The notes beneath the pieces were generated by a model, which did no database searches, was not told the origin of the DNA, and saw only the letters and a list, made by a program, of their open reading frames with translations. Below are positions 34,306-44,263 of a stretch of DNA of 64,000 nucleotides, piece after piece. The DNA comes from Helicobacter macacae MIT 99-5501 (GTDB taxonomy: Bacteria > Campylobacterota > Campylobacteria > Campylobacterales > Helicobacteraceae): NCBI RefSeq assembly GCF_000507845.1, contig NZ_KI669454.1, positions 1,030,604 through 1,094,603 of the forward strand, read 5' to 3'. The translations under genes were made by a program, and so were the position numbers. Numbering within the stretch: position 1 is the first letter of the stretch; every line of letters starts with the position of its first letter.

Positions 34306-36366
34306 CTAAAACCACGCGCCGTATTTGAGTGAGAGGGCGTTAGAAAATCCTTGCAAGGATTGCCTAGAAAATCCGCCTACAAAGTAGATTCCGCCATAGC
34401 CTAAGGTTAGCTCGTGGTTTTTGTGTATGCTCCACACAAAGTTCAAATCCAAATTTGCATAAGCAATCGGTAGATTTATATCGCCCTTGCTTTGCAAGTT
34501 CGCTATGGTGAAGCTCGCTTTTTGAGTGTTTAGGATATTATACTTGCCACCAAGTAGCCAAAACATTCTAAAGCTCCCGCTTTTACCAAAACTTTTGATT
34601 CCTCGCAAAGATAAATTTATCTGTGGGAAATGCCAAAGATGAATGGGATAATCCTCATTTGCTTGGTTTATAAATTCTTTATTTAGATGAAAACTTGGCA
34701 ATATTAGCAAATCATAGCTTATCCCTAGCTCTGGGGCGATATAGCTAGCGGCTTTTTCTTGATAAAAAGCTGTGCCTATCCTTGCATCTGCGCCAAATCC
34801 GTAGTTAAAAGATTGTGTTTTTAGCGCACCTGCATAAGTGCTTGTCTCAAAAAATGGCACACTCATATCGCCCCTTAAGATTCCTTTGAAATAAAATTCT
34901 CTCAAACTTTTGCTTCTTAGTGCTTTTGAGTTGAAATAAGTCGCACCGACTTGGACACTATGGGTTTGTAGATTTATGTTTTGGGTGTATACATCTGCTA
35001 GAGTGTAGGAGTATTCATAGCCTAGATAGCCACCCAAGATTCCTTTTTGTCCTAGATTTTTTTGCACTCCTCCTATGCCTCCTCCTACAAATTCGTGCGC
35101 CCTAGATACGCTTGCATCGCTAAAGTAGCTATGCCCACCATAAGGCGCAAAAAATCCTATATGATTTTTGTTTTTCTCATAAGATAAAAATTTTTTCTCT
35201 AGTCTTGCTTTGCCTCTTGTTTGTCTTGAGGTTGTGGCAAGTTTGCGCATCTGTGGAGCATATCTTGGTGGTGCACCCGGTGGAGTTCTAGCAGAGGGTT
35301 GCTCATAGATTTTGGGCTGATTTGCCTTGCTAGGTGTGGAGCGGAAGTTTTTTTTCATAAGAGAATCTAGCACATTTGACACCATTGTATTTTTGCGCAT
35401 ATAGCTTAGGGTTATGGTTTTTAGGATAGTAATCCCATAAGAGCTAGCCACATCAGCTTCTAGACTAAATCCCGCTGTGCTTGCAGGGATTAGCCTGATT
35501 CCGGGAGTTGGGGTTAGGCTATCAAAGTTTGGCGTTACGCCCTTGCCACCTGCAATAATTTTGCTATACTCATATATATCGCCTACTTTTGCCCCACTGC
35601 CACTCTCGCCTATACCCACTCCTACGATGATTCCACCTTTTGTGATACTAGAGACATTTATCCCATCGCCATTTAGATAGATATGCTCTACGGGAGTTCT
35701 TGGGATTCCTGTGTAGCCTTGATTTCTAAAAGTATGTTGCGTTTTTGTTCCCCAAGTTGTCCCATCGCTAGAGATAGCAATCGTCCATTTGTTTATGTTT
35801 AGGTTATTGATATTGCCATTTAGATGATAGCCGAAGTTTAGCCCGATTTGTCCGTCATTTATATTCATAGTGTTTATGGTTTGTTTTGCTGTCCCACCGC
35901 CAGAGGTGTTTTCAAAGTAGGGGATTATCCCGCCATTTAGATTTAGCGTGTTTATCATTCCACCTGCGTGGTTTAGTGATAGTTGCCCACCGCTATTTAT
36001 AGTGATAGTAGATACAGTGCCACCATTTACGGTGTAGTTTGTGATATTTCCACCGCTATTTACTTCTACTAGACGCACAGTGCCGCTATTTGTGGTAAGT
36101 GTGCCGATATTGCCACCTCTATCGACATATAGAGAATCCGCATTCCATTGCTTGGATGGGACATAGCTAGTGATATGCTCATCTGCTGCGTGTGCTATGA
36201 CACCTAGCCCAAGCATTGCTACAAAAAGCATTGCTACAAAAGCGTAAGCAAATCCCCCCCCCCATTTATGTATCATCATATTTGCAATTTTTGTAGCTAC
36301 TGATACGCTAGAAGACATATATTTATAAGGTTTTTCAAAATTACAAACTAATGAATGTTTCATCAT
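34306..36366 (-). CDS. Phase-variable autotransporter-like outer membrane protein
   Basis: This 686-residue protein has a long signal region (about residues 1-61, ending AHAA) with an extended basic start. It continues with a passenger of Gly/Asn/Ser-rich beta-helix repeats (for example NSGGNITNYTVNGGTVSTIT), a linker near 330-385, and a barrel of about 300 residues ending in a C-terminal Phe (YGAWF), as in type V autotransporters. A G10 tract inside the signal region (W35-G38) keeps the frame open at present. The ribosome site AAGGAG fits either of two adjacent ATGs (36366 or 36363). It is not VacA; the specific ligand is unknown. Confidence 0.82.
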   Translation of the reverse strand: MMKHSLVCNFEKPYKYMSSSVSVATKIANMMIHKWGGGFAYAFVAMLFVAMLGLGVIAHAADEHITSYVPSKQWNADSLYVDRGGNIGTLTTNSGTVRLVEVNSGGNITNYTVNGGTVSTITINSGGQLSLNHAGGMINTLNLNGGIIPYFENTSGGGTAKQTINTMNINDGQIGLNFGYHLNGNINNLNINKWTIAISSDGTTWGTKTQHTFRNQGYTGIPRTPVEHIYLNGDGINVSSITKGGIIVGVGIGESGSGAKVGDIYEYSKIIAGGKGVTPNFDSLTPTPGIRLIPASTAGFSLEADVASSYGITILKTITLSYMRKNTMVSNVLDSLMKKNFRSTPSKANQPKIYEQPSARTPPGAPPRYAPQMRKLATTSRQTRGKARLEKKFLSYEKNKNHIGFFAPYGGHSYFSDASVSRAHEFVGGGIGGVQKNLGQKGILGGYLGYEYSYTLADVYTQNINLQTHSVQVGATYFNSKALRSKSLREFYFKGILRGDMSVPFFETSTYAGALKTQSFNYGFGADARIGTAFYQEKAASYIAPELGISYDLLILPSFHLNKEFINQANEDYPIHLWHFPQINLSLRGIKSFGKSGSFRMFWLLGGKYNILNTQKASFTIANLQSKGDINLPIAYANLDLNFVWSIHKNHELTLGYGGIYFVGGFSRQSLQGFSNALSLKYGAWF
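36254..36263. repeat. G10 homopolymer (C10 on plus strand) in the autotransporter start
   Basis: Ten consecutive C on the plus strand are read as GGGGGGGGGG in TGG-GGG-GGG-GGA. The tract is in frame at this length. Slipped-strand changes of one or two bases would stop the protein early, so this is a likely ON/OFF switch. Confidence 0.9.
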
Positions 36367-36397
36367 ATTCTCCTTAAAAATTACTTAAAAACTAGCA

Positions 36398-36403
36398 TTA
36401 TAT
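36398..36403 (-). promoter_or_regulatory. Probable -10 box for the autotransporter
   Basis: The plus-strand ATTATA reads as TATAAT on the minus strand, placing transcription about 25 nt upstream of the start codon. Confidence 0.5.
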
Positions 36404-36592
36404 AATAAAATTTATCAAAAACCACCAAAACACGCCAAAATCGTGGATTTTGCGCTTTGTCTTTGAAGCAAACACGATAGCCGCAAAACAAAATCATCTA
36501 ACAAGCAAAAATAAATGTGTAAAATTGACACTTTAATGAGAATTTCTACACGCAAATTCCATAAGGTTAAGTTTTTTTTTATCACTTTTGGT

Positions 36593-36598
36593 TATAAT
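36593..36598 (+). promoter_or_regulatory. Probable -10 box for the nuo operon
   Basis: TATAAT in GGTTATAATCT, about 95 bp before the nuoA ATG, with T-rich DNA upstream in the usual Helicobacter style. Confidence 0.55.
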
Positions 36599-36691
36599 CT
36601 AGCTCGTTTAGCAATGGCTTAGATTGGCTTAGACATTGCTAGGAGCGACACTAAAACAACAACTAAAAAGCACCAAACAAAAGGAATATAA

Positions 36692-37288
36692 ATGCCATTA
36701 GATGAAAATTTGCAAAATCTAGATTCTACCCTAGATAATTTTACCAATAACTTGACTTATATAGGACTTAAGCCAGAATTTAGTGATTTGCTAACAAATG
36801 ATATAGCTTCATCACACGCGTATTTTGGTGTGTTTGTGCTGTTTGTGTTTAGCTTTATTGCGTTTAACTACACGCTAAAAATCCAGCGATTTATCTCACG
36901 CAAGCTCGCTACAAAATCCCGCGACAAACTAAAACTAGCCCCTTATGAGTGCGGACCCACTCCACTAAAGCAACCAACCAAAATCCCTCATCAGTTTTTT
37001 ATCATCGCATTGCTTTTTGTGCTTTTTGACATTGAAGTTGTGTTTATGATTCCTTGGGCGGTGGTGTATAAAGAGGCTTTGGGAAATGGCTTTGGTGTGC
37101 TACTTTTTATAGAGATGATAAGTTTTATAATTTTGCTTGTCATCGGGCTAGTGTATGCGTGGAAAAAGGGTGCTTTGCAGTGGCACACTTCAAGTCAATC
37201 AAGCCAACCATTTAAGTGGAATCCACAAAATCAGCAAACTAGCATTAGCTCTAGCATAAAAGAAGCTACTCAAGGGGGGAATCTATGA
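36692..37288 (+). CDS. nuoA: NADH-quinone oxidoreductase subunit A
   Basis: NuoA is a three-helix membrane subunit of complex I at the quinone-site end. The 198-residue protein has the conserved core [10 protein letters not shown], then [16 protein letters not shown] and the final helix [20 protein letters not shown]. It is longer than the usual 120-150 residues, with about 45 residues added at the N-terminus and about 30 Ser/Gln/Lys-rich residues at the C-terminus. An AAAGGAATATAA ribosome site precedes the ATG. It opens a 14-gene operon and overlaps nuoB by 4 bp (ATGA). Confidence 0.95.
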   Translation: MPLDENLQNLDSTLDNFTNNLTYIGLKPEFSDLLTNDIASSHAYFGVFVLFVFSFIAFNYTLKIQRFISRKLATKSRDKLKLAPYECGPTPLKQPTKIPHQFFIIALLFVLFDIEVVFMIPWAVVYKEALGNGFGVLLFIEMISFIILLVIGLVYAWKKGALQWHTSSQSSQPFKWNPQNQQTSISSSIKEATQGGNL

Positions 37289-37890
37289 ATCCTACTATTT
37301 CTACGCATTCTGCTTTCACACATTCCACACGCTCCACACATTCTGCGCATTTTGCGCAAGCCATCAAAGCTCCAGCGCATTTCAACCCTATGACGCCGCT
37401 GCGTGATGCTAGCTTGCCAATCGCACTAACCACGATTGATAAGCTACTAAATTGGGGGAGGAGTAATTCTCTTTGGCCACTTACCTATGGGCTTGCTTGC
37501 TGTGCGATAGAGATGATGGCGACAGGGGGAAGTCGCTTTGATTTTGATAGATTTGGCACGATATTTCGGGCTAGTCCTAGACAAAGTGATGTGATGATTA
37601 TCGCAGGCACACTTACCAAAAAGCACGCCGAATACACTCGCAGACTATATGACCAAATGCCAGAGCCAAAGTGGGTTATTTCTATGGGTAGTTGCGCGAA
37701 CACAGGCGGAATGTTTAACACCTATGCTACCGTGCAAGGAGTAGATAGAATCATACCTGTGGATATTTACTTGCCCGGGTGTGCCCCGCGTCCAGAGACT
37801 TTGCAATACGCCCTCTTGGTGCTTCAGCGCAAAATCCGCTCAAACAAGGCAGCCCCACAAAGCCTAAAAAACCCTAGACGCGTGATTTAG
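37285..37890 (+). CDS. nuoB: NADH-quinone oxidoreductase subunit B
   Basis: NuoB carries the N2 iron-sulphur cluster that passes electrons to quinone. The 201-residue sequence has the expected cysteine-bearing motifs: [33 protein letters not shown] and [16 protein letters not shown]. Before them is a Ser/Thr/His-rich N-terminal stretch (about residues 1-30), longer than in E. coli. It overlaps the end of nuoA and is 52 bp before nuoC. Confidence 0.97.
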   Translation: MNPTISTHSAFTHSTRSTHSAHFAQAIKAPAHFNPMTPLRDASLPIALTTIDKLLNWGRSNSLWPLTYGLACCAIEMMATGGSRFDFDRFGTIFRASPRQSDVMIIAGTLTKKHAEYTRRLYDQMPEPKWVISMGSCANTGGMFNTYATVQGVDRIIPVDIYLPGCAPRPETLQYALLVLQRKIRSNKAAPQSLKNPRRVI

Positions 37891-37942
37891 CTTAAAGCCT
37901 TTATAGAGATTTTATTTTTAGATTTTTATTCTAGGAAAGACA

Positions 37943-38806
37943 ATGCCACAAAATACTTATCAGTCCACCGACACCACTTGCCAAAGCACTCACACAGCCA
38001 CTTGCCACAAACCTCACAAAGATGTCCAAAGACACTCTTATCATACTCCTAGATTTTATCAGCCAGCCCTCACACCAAAAGCCGCGATAGAGGGTAGCGC
38101 GTGGGAAGTGATATACAATCATATCAGCTATTTTCACAAAGTGGATTTAGCTTATGTCGAGCTAGGCTGTGCGGTGCTGTGGATAGAATCAAGCGATATT
38201 TTACCTGTTTTGACTAGACTAAAATCTCTAGGCTATGAGACTTTGAGTGAAATGAGTGCGATAGATAAACTAGCTTTGGAAAAAGATGAGAGTGGCGCAG
38301 ATAAAAGTAGCGGGCAATTTGAGCTATTTTATCAGCTTCACGCGTTAAATTCTAGCTTCAAAGACAAGCGCAGAATCCGCATAAAATGCGCTATCAATGA
38401 GGGAGAACAAGTAGATTCTATCCACTCGCTTTTTTCTCTAGCACTTTGGAGTGAGCGTGAAGCGTATGATATGTTTGGGATAAGGTTTAGAAACCACCCC
38501 AATCTATCACGACTACTTATGCCGCGCGATTGGGTGGGACACCCGCTTTTGCGCTCATATCCTTTGCAGGGAGATGAATATGCTAGCTGGTATGAGGTGG
38601 ATAAAATCTTTGGCAAAGAGTATAGAGAAGTCATCGGCGCAGAGCAGCGTGATAGTGCTAGAATCGATGAAAGTGAGGTGAGAAACTTCGCTAGAATCGA
38701 TGAGCTAGGAGAGCAGAGCGACCCGCTATATATAGAAGCGTCCAAGTCGCTATTTGTGCGAAATATCTCCAAAGAGAAAAAAGAGATTTTAAGCAAAAGA
38801 AAATAA
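37943..38806 (+). CDS. nuoC: NADH-quinone oxidoreductase subunit C
   Basis: NuoC is the 30-kDa subunit of the peripheral arm. The 287-residue protein has the conserved C-terminal region (SLFSLALWSEREAYDMFGIR, then RFRNHPNLSRLLMPRDWVG and PLLRSYPLQGDEYA). A Thr/His/Gln-rich head of about 45 residues and a charged tail after residue 220 enlarge it. It lies between nuoB and nuoD as in H. pylori. Confidence 0.95.
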   Translation: MPQNTYQSTDTTCQSTHTATCHKPHKDVQRHSYHTPRFYQPALTPKAAIEGSAWEVIYNHISYFHKVDLAYVELGCAVLWIESSDILPVLTRLKSLGYETLSEMSAIDKLALEKDESGADKSSGQFELFYQLHALNSSFKDKRRIRIKCAINEGEQVDSIHSLFSLALWSEREAYDMFGIRFRNHPNLSRLLMPRDWVGHPLLRSYPLQGDEYASWYEVDKIFGKEYREVIGAEQRDSARIDESEVRNFARIDELGEQSDPLYIEASKSLFVRNISKEKKEILSKRK

Positions 38807-38866
38807 AATCTAGCAAAAACAATCCTAAGAGAGAATAGTGAAAGAAAAATATTTTAAGGAAACAAA

Positions 38867-40123
38867 ATGGCACAAATCTATACACGACTAAAACCACAAT
38901 TTGAAAACATAGCGTTTGAAAAGCGCGATGATAACTCTATGGTGCTAAATTTTGGACCACAGCACCCTAGCACACACGGACAGCTACGACTTGTCCTAGA
39001 GCTAGATGGCGAGCAAGTCAAAAAAGCCCACCCAGAAATCGGCTATCTCCACAGAGGCATAGAAAAGCTCGCTGAAAATATGATATACAACGAATTTATG
39101 CCAACAACTGATAGGCTTGATTATATCGCTGCAAGTAGCAACAATTATGCGTTCGCACTCGGTGTGGAGCGACTTATCGGGCTAGAAGTCCCGCGCAAAG
39201 CTCAAGTGATACGAACCACGATTTTGGAGCTAAATCGTATCATTTCGCATATCTTTTTTATCGCCGTGCACGCTATGGATGTGGGTGCACTCTCACTATT
39301 TCTCTATGCGTTTAAAACGCGTGAATACGGACTTGACTTAATGGAGGATTATTGCGGTGCTAGACTTACGCACAATGCTATCCGCATAGGTGGAGTGCCA
39401 CTAGATTTTCCACAAGGCTGGCTAGAAAATCTAGCAGCGTTTCTAAAAGAAGTGCAAAAAAGCGTAGAGCTTTTTGAGGGATTGCTAGATAACAATCGCA
39501 TTTGGAGGGCTAGGCTTGAGGGCGTGGGCGTGATAGATGCAGATAGGGCAAAATCTTGGGGGGCAAGCGGGATAATGCTTCGCGCCACAGGGATAAAATA
39601 CGACATTCGCAAGGAAGAGCCTTATGAACTATATGATGAGTTGGATTTCTGCGTGCCTGTGGGGCATAATGGCGATAGCTATGATAGATATAGGCTATAT
39701 ATGCTTGAGATTAGAGAATCTTGCAAGATTTTAGAGCAGCTCATTGCGCTATATCCCTCTGCTTCTAAGCAGTGTGAGAATTTACGCGGTGGTGGACTTT
39801 TGGCAGATGCACCTAGCTTTATCTCTGCTCCCAAAGAAGAGATAATGACACAAAACTATTCGCTAATGCAGCATTTTGTGCTTGTTACGCAGGGTATGCG
39901 ACCACCAAAAGGCGAAGTGTATGTCCCCACAGAATCCCCTCGTGGCGAGCTAGGATTTTTTATCCACTCTTTGGGCAACCCATACCCACAGCGCGTAAAA
40001 ATCAAAACTCCTAGCTTTGCTCACACTGCCTTACTGCAAGAAATGCTCGTGGGGGAATATATCGCAGATATTGTTACCATAGTTGGCTCGTGCAATGCGA
40101 TATTTGGCGAAGTAGACAGATAA
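38867..40123 (+). CDS. nuoD: NADH-quinone oxidoreductase subunit D
   Basis: NuoD lies against NuoB at the quinone-binding cleft. The 418-residue sequence is typical: [38 protein letters not shown] and [20 protein letters not shown]. The expected His/Tyr region is conserved in HPSTHG and in [11 protein letters not shown]. It is separated from nuoC by 60 bp. Confidence 0.97.
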   Translation: MAQIYTRLKPQFENIAFEKRDDNSMVLNFGPQHPSTHGQLRLVLELDGEQVKKAHPEIGYLHRGIEKLAENMIYNEFMPTTDRLDYIAASSNNYAFALGVERLIGLEVPRKAQVIRTTILELNRIISHIFFIAVHAMDVGALSLFLYAFKTREYGLDLMEDYCGARLTHNAIRIGGVPLDFPQGWLENLAAFLKEVQKSVELFEGLLDNNRIWRARLEGVGVIDADRAKSWGASGIMLRATGIKYDIRKEEPYELYDELDFCVPVGHNGDSYDRYRLYMLEIRESCKILEQLIALYPSASKQCENLRGGGLLADAPSFISAPKEEIMTQNYSLMQHFVLVTQGMRPPKGEVYVPTESPRGELGFFIHSLGNPYPQRVKIKTPSFAHTALLQEMLVGEYIADIVTIVGSCNAIFGEVDR

Positions 40124-40141
40124 AAACAAAAAGGAAGTAAA

Positions 40142-40417
40142 ATGAAGCGGTTTGATTTGCGACATTTAGGAGCGGATTTTTATACCAAGATGGGCGAAAT
40201 CCTAGAATCTCGCTTGCAAAATGGCGAAGTTGGGATTTTGCTTTTTGAGCTAGGCGAGTTTAGCAATGTCGCAAAAAGCGCGGAGTTTGCCCAAAAAAAT
40301 GGCTGTGAGATTCTAAACTCGGTGCGATTTAATCACTGCGATTGGACGCTTGTAGTGAGAAAAGGCTCAAATCTTGTAAGCCAATCAGATAGCGCGGACT
40401 TAGCAAGTCAAGCATAA
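40142..40417 (+). CDS. Small complex-I-associated protein in place of NuoE (HP1264 type)
   Basis: The 91-residue protein occupies the nuoE position but is far too short and lacks the four cysteines of the [2Fe-2S] NuoE subunit. In H. pylori this place is taken by HP1264. Its sequence (LRHLGADFYTKMGEILESRL, then CEILNSVRFNHCDWTLVVRK) has no cofactor motif I recognise. It starts 18 bp after nuoD with an AAAAAGGAAG ribosome site. In this group complex I is thought to accept electrons from flavodoxin/ferredoxin rather than NADH, and this subunit may help that docking. Confidence 0.82.
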   Translation: MKRFDLRHLGADFYTKMGEILESRLQNGEVGILLFELGEFSNVAKSAEFAQKNGCEILNSVRFNHCDWTLVVRKGSNLVSQSDSADLASQA

Positions 40418-40445
40418 ATAACGGACGATACGAGGTAGTAAGGTA

Positions 40446-41273
40446 GTGAAATCCCGCAGACAAGTCATCATTATTTTGGGTGCTATGCCACACGAAGTCG
40501 AAGCTATGGTTGCTTCAAACACCTTAGTGCCAAAATCTAGTTTGGTGCAAAAAATCATTTTGCACCCCATAGCTGACACGCGCTATGATGATTCCACTTT
40601 GCAAATCCAATACGAAATCGGCACGGAGCTAGGAGTAGCCACACTGCTAGCAAAAGCGATTTTGGCAAAAGTTGTTTTGCACATTTCGGGGGCAGAGCTA
40701 GATTTTGCTACAAATGTTTTAAAAAGATTTTCTAGCTTTGATTTTGGGTATATCTCTAGCGAGTCCTCACTAAGCGAGGAGGAGCTAGAAAACATTGTGC
40801 AAGATTGTGAGGAAGCGCAAAAATGCTGCATCTTTCTAGGAAATGCGTTTGCTTACCACAAAGACAAAGAGCTGATTTATGAGGTTGTGAGATTGCTTAG
40901 CAAGGTAGCAGACATACCAATCATTGCAAATAATAATGCACTTGATATGCCAGATTTAGCTTTTTTGGATAGGTTAGAATCTAGCTTGGAAGATTTGCCA
41001 GAGAGTAATGGTGCGTTTGTGTATTTCACGCCAAATGCCCTAGATATTGGGGATTATAGGATTTATGCCACAAAGCAGTTTTTAGCCCTAGCCAAAAGCA
41101 AAAATGGCGATAAAATCACGCTAAAAAATCAAAATATGCCTTATGAAAATATATCTTATGAAGTGGTAGAAGTGCCATATTTGCGCGGTGTAGTGGGTGT
41201 GGCACAAGGTGTTAGTCAAAGTGCTAGTATGGACTTCTATCCATTTAACACATTGCAAAGTGTGAGAATCTAA
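40446..41273 (+). CDS. Protein in place of NuoF (HP1265 type)
   Basis: The 275-residue protein lies in the nuoF position but lacks the NuoF FMN-, NADH- and cluster-binding motifs. It corresponds in position to H. pylori HP1265. The start is a GTG after AAGGTA. Visible features are RQVIIILGAMPHEVEAM at the start, an acidic helix ESSLSEEELENIVQDCEEAQ, and VADIPIIANNNALDMPDLAF. It resembles part of the NuoG molybdopterin-like fold only vaguely. Together with the NuoE substitute it defines the flavodoxin-type complex I of epsilonproteobacteria. Confidence 0.8.
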   Translation: MKSRRQVIIILGAMPHEVEAMVASNTLVPKSSLVQKIILHPIADTRYDDSTLQIQYEIGTELGVATLLAKAILAKVVLHISGAELDFATNVLKRFSSFDFGYISSESSLSEEELENIVQDCEEAQKCCIFLGNAFAYHKDKELIYEVVRLLSKVADIPIIANNNALDMPDLAFLDRLESSLEDLPESNGAFVYFTPNALDIGDYRIYATKQFLALAKSKNGDKITLKNQNMPYENISYEVVEVPYLRGVVGVAQGVSQSASMDFYPFNTLQSVRI

Positions 41274-41326
41274 ACAACCACAAAAACCACAAAACAATAG
41301 CTAAAACACAACAAAAAGGAGAAAAT

Positions 41327-44125
41327 ATGAGCCAAGCAAATCTAGGGCAAAACTCGCAAGAAACTTCCCAAAATCTAATCACTATAAAAATCAACAATCA
41401 AACCTTGCAATGCGAGGAGGGCGATAGCATCATCGAAGTGGCTCGCGCAAATGGCATATTTATCCCTACGATTTGCTATCTATCTGGCTGCTCTCCAACC
41501 CTTGCTTGCAAAATGTGTATGGGCGAAAATGCGGAGGGCAAACGCGTATATACTTGCAACACAAAAGCAAAAGACGGCTTAGAGATTTTCACCGATACGC
41601 CATCAATTCGGCGTGAGAGAGAAATGATAATGCAAACCTATGATGTCAATCACCCGCTAGAATGTGGCGTGTGCGACAAAAGCGGGGAGTGCGAACTGCA
41701 AAATCTAACCCTCTACACAAAAGTATCTCATCAAGATTTTGCCCTGCCTGATGATGAAAAGCACTCCAAATTTTGGGCACAAGCCGAGTATGACCCAAAT
41801 CTTTGTATCGTATGTGAGAGATGTGTAACCACTTGTAAAGACAACATAGGCGAATCAAAGCTAAAAGCAAACAAAGCCGAGCTGCACTCCCCCGATGAGT
41901 ATAAAGATAAAATGGAAAAAGACCCATATAGCGTGTGGAGCAAAAAGCAAAAATCCCTAATCGAATTTGTAGGAGAGACACCCTGCCTAGATTGTGGCGA
42001 GTGCATAGCAGTGTGTCCTGTGGGTGCGCTCACTTACAAAGATTTTAGCTACACAGCAAATGCGTGGGAGCTAAAGTCTATCCCAAGCACTTGCACGCAT
42101 TGCGCAGCAGGCTGTCAAGTCATCTATGAAAAGCGGCATTGCGACATAGAGGGCAAAAGCAAAATCTATCGCGTAAAAAATGACTTTCACTTCGCACCGA
42201 TTTGTGGGGCAGCTAGGTTTGGGTTTGGCTTGCGCTCACATTTTGATGAGAGCAAAGAAGCGATTGGCACTCACTTAAATGAAGTGCTAGAAAACGCTCT
42301 AGAAGCATTACAAAAAGCCAAATCCATACACATAGGCTCACAAGCCACCAACGAAGAAGCCCTAATCACTCAAAATCTAGCCACACATTTTGGGCTAAAA
42401 ATCTACAATGCTGAGGCTTACGCATATCAAAGACTTATAGGCAAACTTCCGCTAAATCATAGCTTGCAAGAGCTAAAAAGTTCTAGCGTGATTATCGCGC
42501 TTGGTGCGAGCGTAAGATTACATATCCCACAGCTCCAATACGCCATAAACAACACTATTCGTATCCAAAAGGGAGTGAAGTTTTTTTATGTAAATCCTAT
42601 TTTTGATACTTTGCTTGCTAGCTTTTCTCGCTCGGTAGAGAGCATAAGCTATGGCGCGGATTGTGAGGGGGAAGCACTGCTAGGCTTACTTTTTGCTCTG
42701 CAAGAAGCGTGCAAAGTAGACGAAAAAGATGTGTGCAAAGATTTTGGTGCGAAGTTTGCAAACGAGATTGCAAATGAAAATGATAGTGTCGCAGGCGAGG
42801 TGGCAAATGCACTAAAGCACATAAAAAGCACACAGCAAGAAATCCAAATAAACAAAGAGCAAGATAGGCAAGAATCTAGCACAGATTCTACTCAAGCACA
42901 GCAAAGCACAGATTCTAGCACTCCACCTAGCGCAGAGTCAAGCGCACAATCTAGCCCACCAAAAATCATCTATCAAGCATTACAAGAAGCGGGCATAGAG
43001 CTAGATGATTTTGCCAAAATCGCCACCGCCCTGCTAGGAACACTATCAAGTGAAAAATCTAGCTTTTGTGGTGCTAGCTTGGTGGTGGGCTCTGAAGTGC
43101 TAAATGCGATATTGAGAGAATCTAGCGAGCAATCTAGCCTAATAGTAGAAATCTTAAGTTTGCTAGAAAAATTTGGCTTAAAAGTCTTTGTAATCCCAAA
43201 TGGTGCAAATGTCGCAGGAATCGCAAGAATTTGCACGCTAGAAGCACCACAAACAACAAACGCGCTAAAAGACTCCATAGGAATCCGCGCTAATGGGGAG
43301 TGGGTGTGGGATAGCTATTTTTGTGATGATGAGGGACATATTGCACAATATCGTGGCAAAGACACAGATGACAAAACCACAAAGCCACATTTGATTTTAC
43401 CCTCTTTTTCGCAGATGAATGCTAGCATTACCAACTATGAAAGCCGAGTTTTGCCGATAAATCGCGTGCTAGATTTTGCGGGATTTGATTTGAGTGATAT
43501 TGCCAAATTTGTAGCAAGCAAAGATAGGAATTTTGCCCTAAGCTACGCGGTGTGTGAGAATCTAGCAGGATATATTTTGGAGCTACCAAAAGATAAAGGC
43601 TATCAGGCAATCTTGCATAGCTCACTAAAAAATCACTACACTCAAAGTGGCGAGGACAAAAGGGGCTACGCACTAGAATCTATAAGCGATTTTAGTGATT
43701 TAAAACGCGTTTTTTCTAGTGATTTATCTAGCACACAAGAGACAAATGCAAAAGCCAAAAATCCACAAAAAGCAAAAACTAAAAAGATAAGCGAGTTTAA
43801 CGCTTATCTTTCATTTCCTCAAAATCTATTTGATACCCAAACTGTGCTAGATAAAAATATGCAGCAACAAGATGGATTCTACACTTCTAGGGAGTATTTT
43901 GAGGAGCTGGGCTTAAAAGAGGGAGAAGAGATTTGCCTAAGAATAAAAAGTATAGATGAAGCACAAGATTTTGGCAAAATCAAAGCGCGGGCATATATTG
44001 ATTATGGGCTTTCTCAAAAGATTTGGCTTATTAGCCCCTATCTTTTTTCTAGGGAAGTTTTGGCTAGAGATACTTTTGCAGAAACAATCTCTAGCAATTA
44101 TTTGAGTGCGACACTTATAAAGTAG
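41327..44125 (+). CDS. nuoG: NADH-quinone oxidoreductase subunit G
   Basis: NuoG carries several iron-sulphur clusters of the peripheral arm. The 932-residue protein has an N-terminal [2Fe-2S] domain (PTICYLSGCSPTLACKMCMG) and CIVCERCVTTC. A [4Fe-4S] motif, CLDCGECIAVCPVG, and CTHCAAGCQVIYEKR follow at the start of the molybdopterin-oxidoreductase-like domain. The C-terminal two thirds are less conserved. A Ser/Gln/Thr-rich insert (about residues 505-545) interrupts that part. The ribosome site is AAAAGGAGAAAAT. It is followed by a 138-bp gap before nuoH, unusual within this tight operon. Confidence 0.93.
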   Translation: MSQANLGQNSQETSQNLITIKINNQTLQCEEGDSIIEVARANGIFIPTICYLSGCSPTLACKMCMGENAEGKRVYTCNTKAKDGLEIFTDTPSIRREREMIMQTYDVNHPLECGVCDKSGECELQNLTLYTKVSHQDFALPDDEKHSKFWAQAEYDPNLCIVCERCVTTCKDNIGESKLKANKAELHSPDEYKDKMEKDPYSVWSKKQKSLIEFVGETPCLDCGECIAVCPVGALTYKDFSYTANAWELKSIPSTCTHCAAGCQVIYEKRHCDIEGKSKIYRVKNDFHFAPICGAARFGFGLRSHFDESKEAIGTHLNEVLENALEALQKAKSIHIGSQATNEEALITQNLATHFGLKIYNAEAYAYQRLIGKLPLNHSLQELKSSSVIIALGASVRLHIPQLQYAINNTIRIQKGVKFFYVNPIFDTLLASFSRSVESISYGADCEGEALLGLLFALQEACKVDEKDVCKDFGAKFANEIANENDSVAGEVANALKHIKSTQQEIQINKEQDRQESSTDSTQAQQSTDSSTPPSAESSAQSSPPKIIYQALQEAGIELDDFAKIATALLGTLSSEKSSFCGASLVVGSEVLNAILRESSEQSSLIVEILSLLEKFGLKVFVIPNGANVAGIARICTLEAPQTTNALKDSIGIRANGEWVWDSYFCDDEGHIAQYRGKDTDDKTTKPHLILPSFSQMNASITNYESRVLPINRVLDFAGFDLSDIAKFVASKDRNFALSYAVCENLAGYILELPKDKGYQAILHSSLKNHYTQSGEDKRGYALESISDFSDLKRVFSSDLSSTQETNAKAKNPQKAKTKKISEFNAYLSFPQNLFDTQTVLDKNMQQQDGFYTSREYFEELGLKEGEEICLRIKSIDEAQDFGKIKARAYIDYGLSQKIWLISPYLFSREVLARDTFAETISSNYLSATLIK

Positions 44126-44132
44126 GCAAAAT

Positions 44133-44228
44133 ATGAGATATGCTAAAGACGCAAAAATTACCTTATTGGCACAAAAACATAAGCTAATTCCAAAGCGTAA
44201 TCTAAAGCAAAAATCAAAAGGCGAATAA
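44133..44228 (+). CDS. Possible 31-residue peptide between nuoG and nuoH
   Basis: In the 138-bp gap a short frame reads MRYAKDAKITLLAQKHKLIP and continues to a TAA with a basic, Lys/Gln-rich tail. The ribosome site is weak. It may be chance, and I include it only because it fills an otherwise unexplained gap in the operon. Confidence 0.2.
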   Translation: MRYAKDAKITLLAQKHKLIPKRNLKQKSKGE

Positions 44229-44263
44229 AAGCGAAATATCTTAAGGAAAATTAAGGAGCAAAA

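Larger units (their letters stand above)
36367..36691. other. Divergent region between the autotransporter and nuoA
   Basis: This 325-bp AT-rich region holds the minus-strand TATAAT at 36398-36403 and the plus-strand TATAAT at 36593-36598. A T9 run (36572-36580) lies 12 bp upstream of the latter. No gene or RNA was found. Confidence 0.5.

Noticed and set aside
34306..36366. VacA cytotoxin homologue
   Set aside because: The protein is far shorter than VacA and shows only general autotransporter features.
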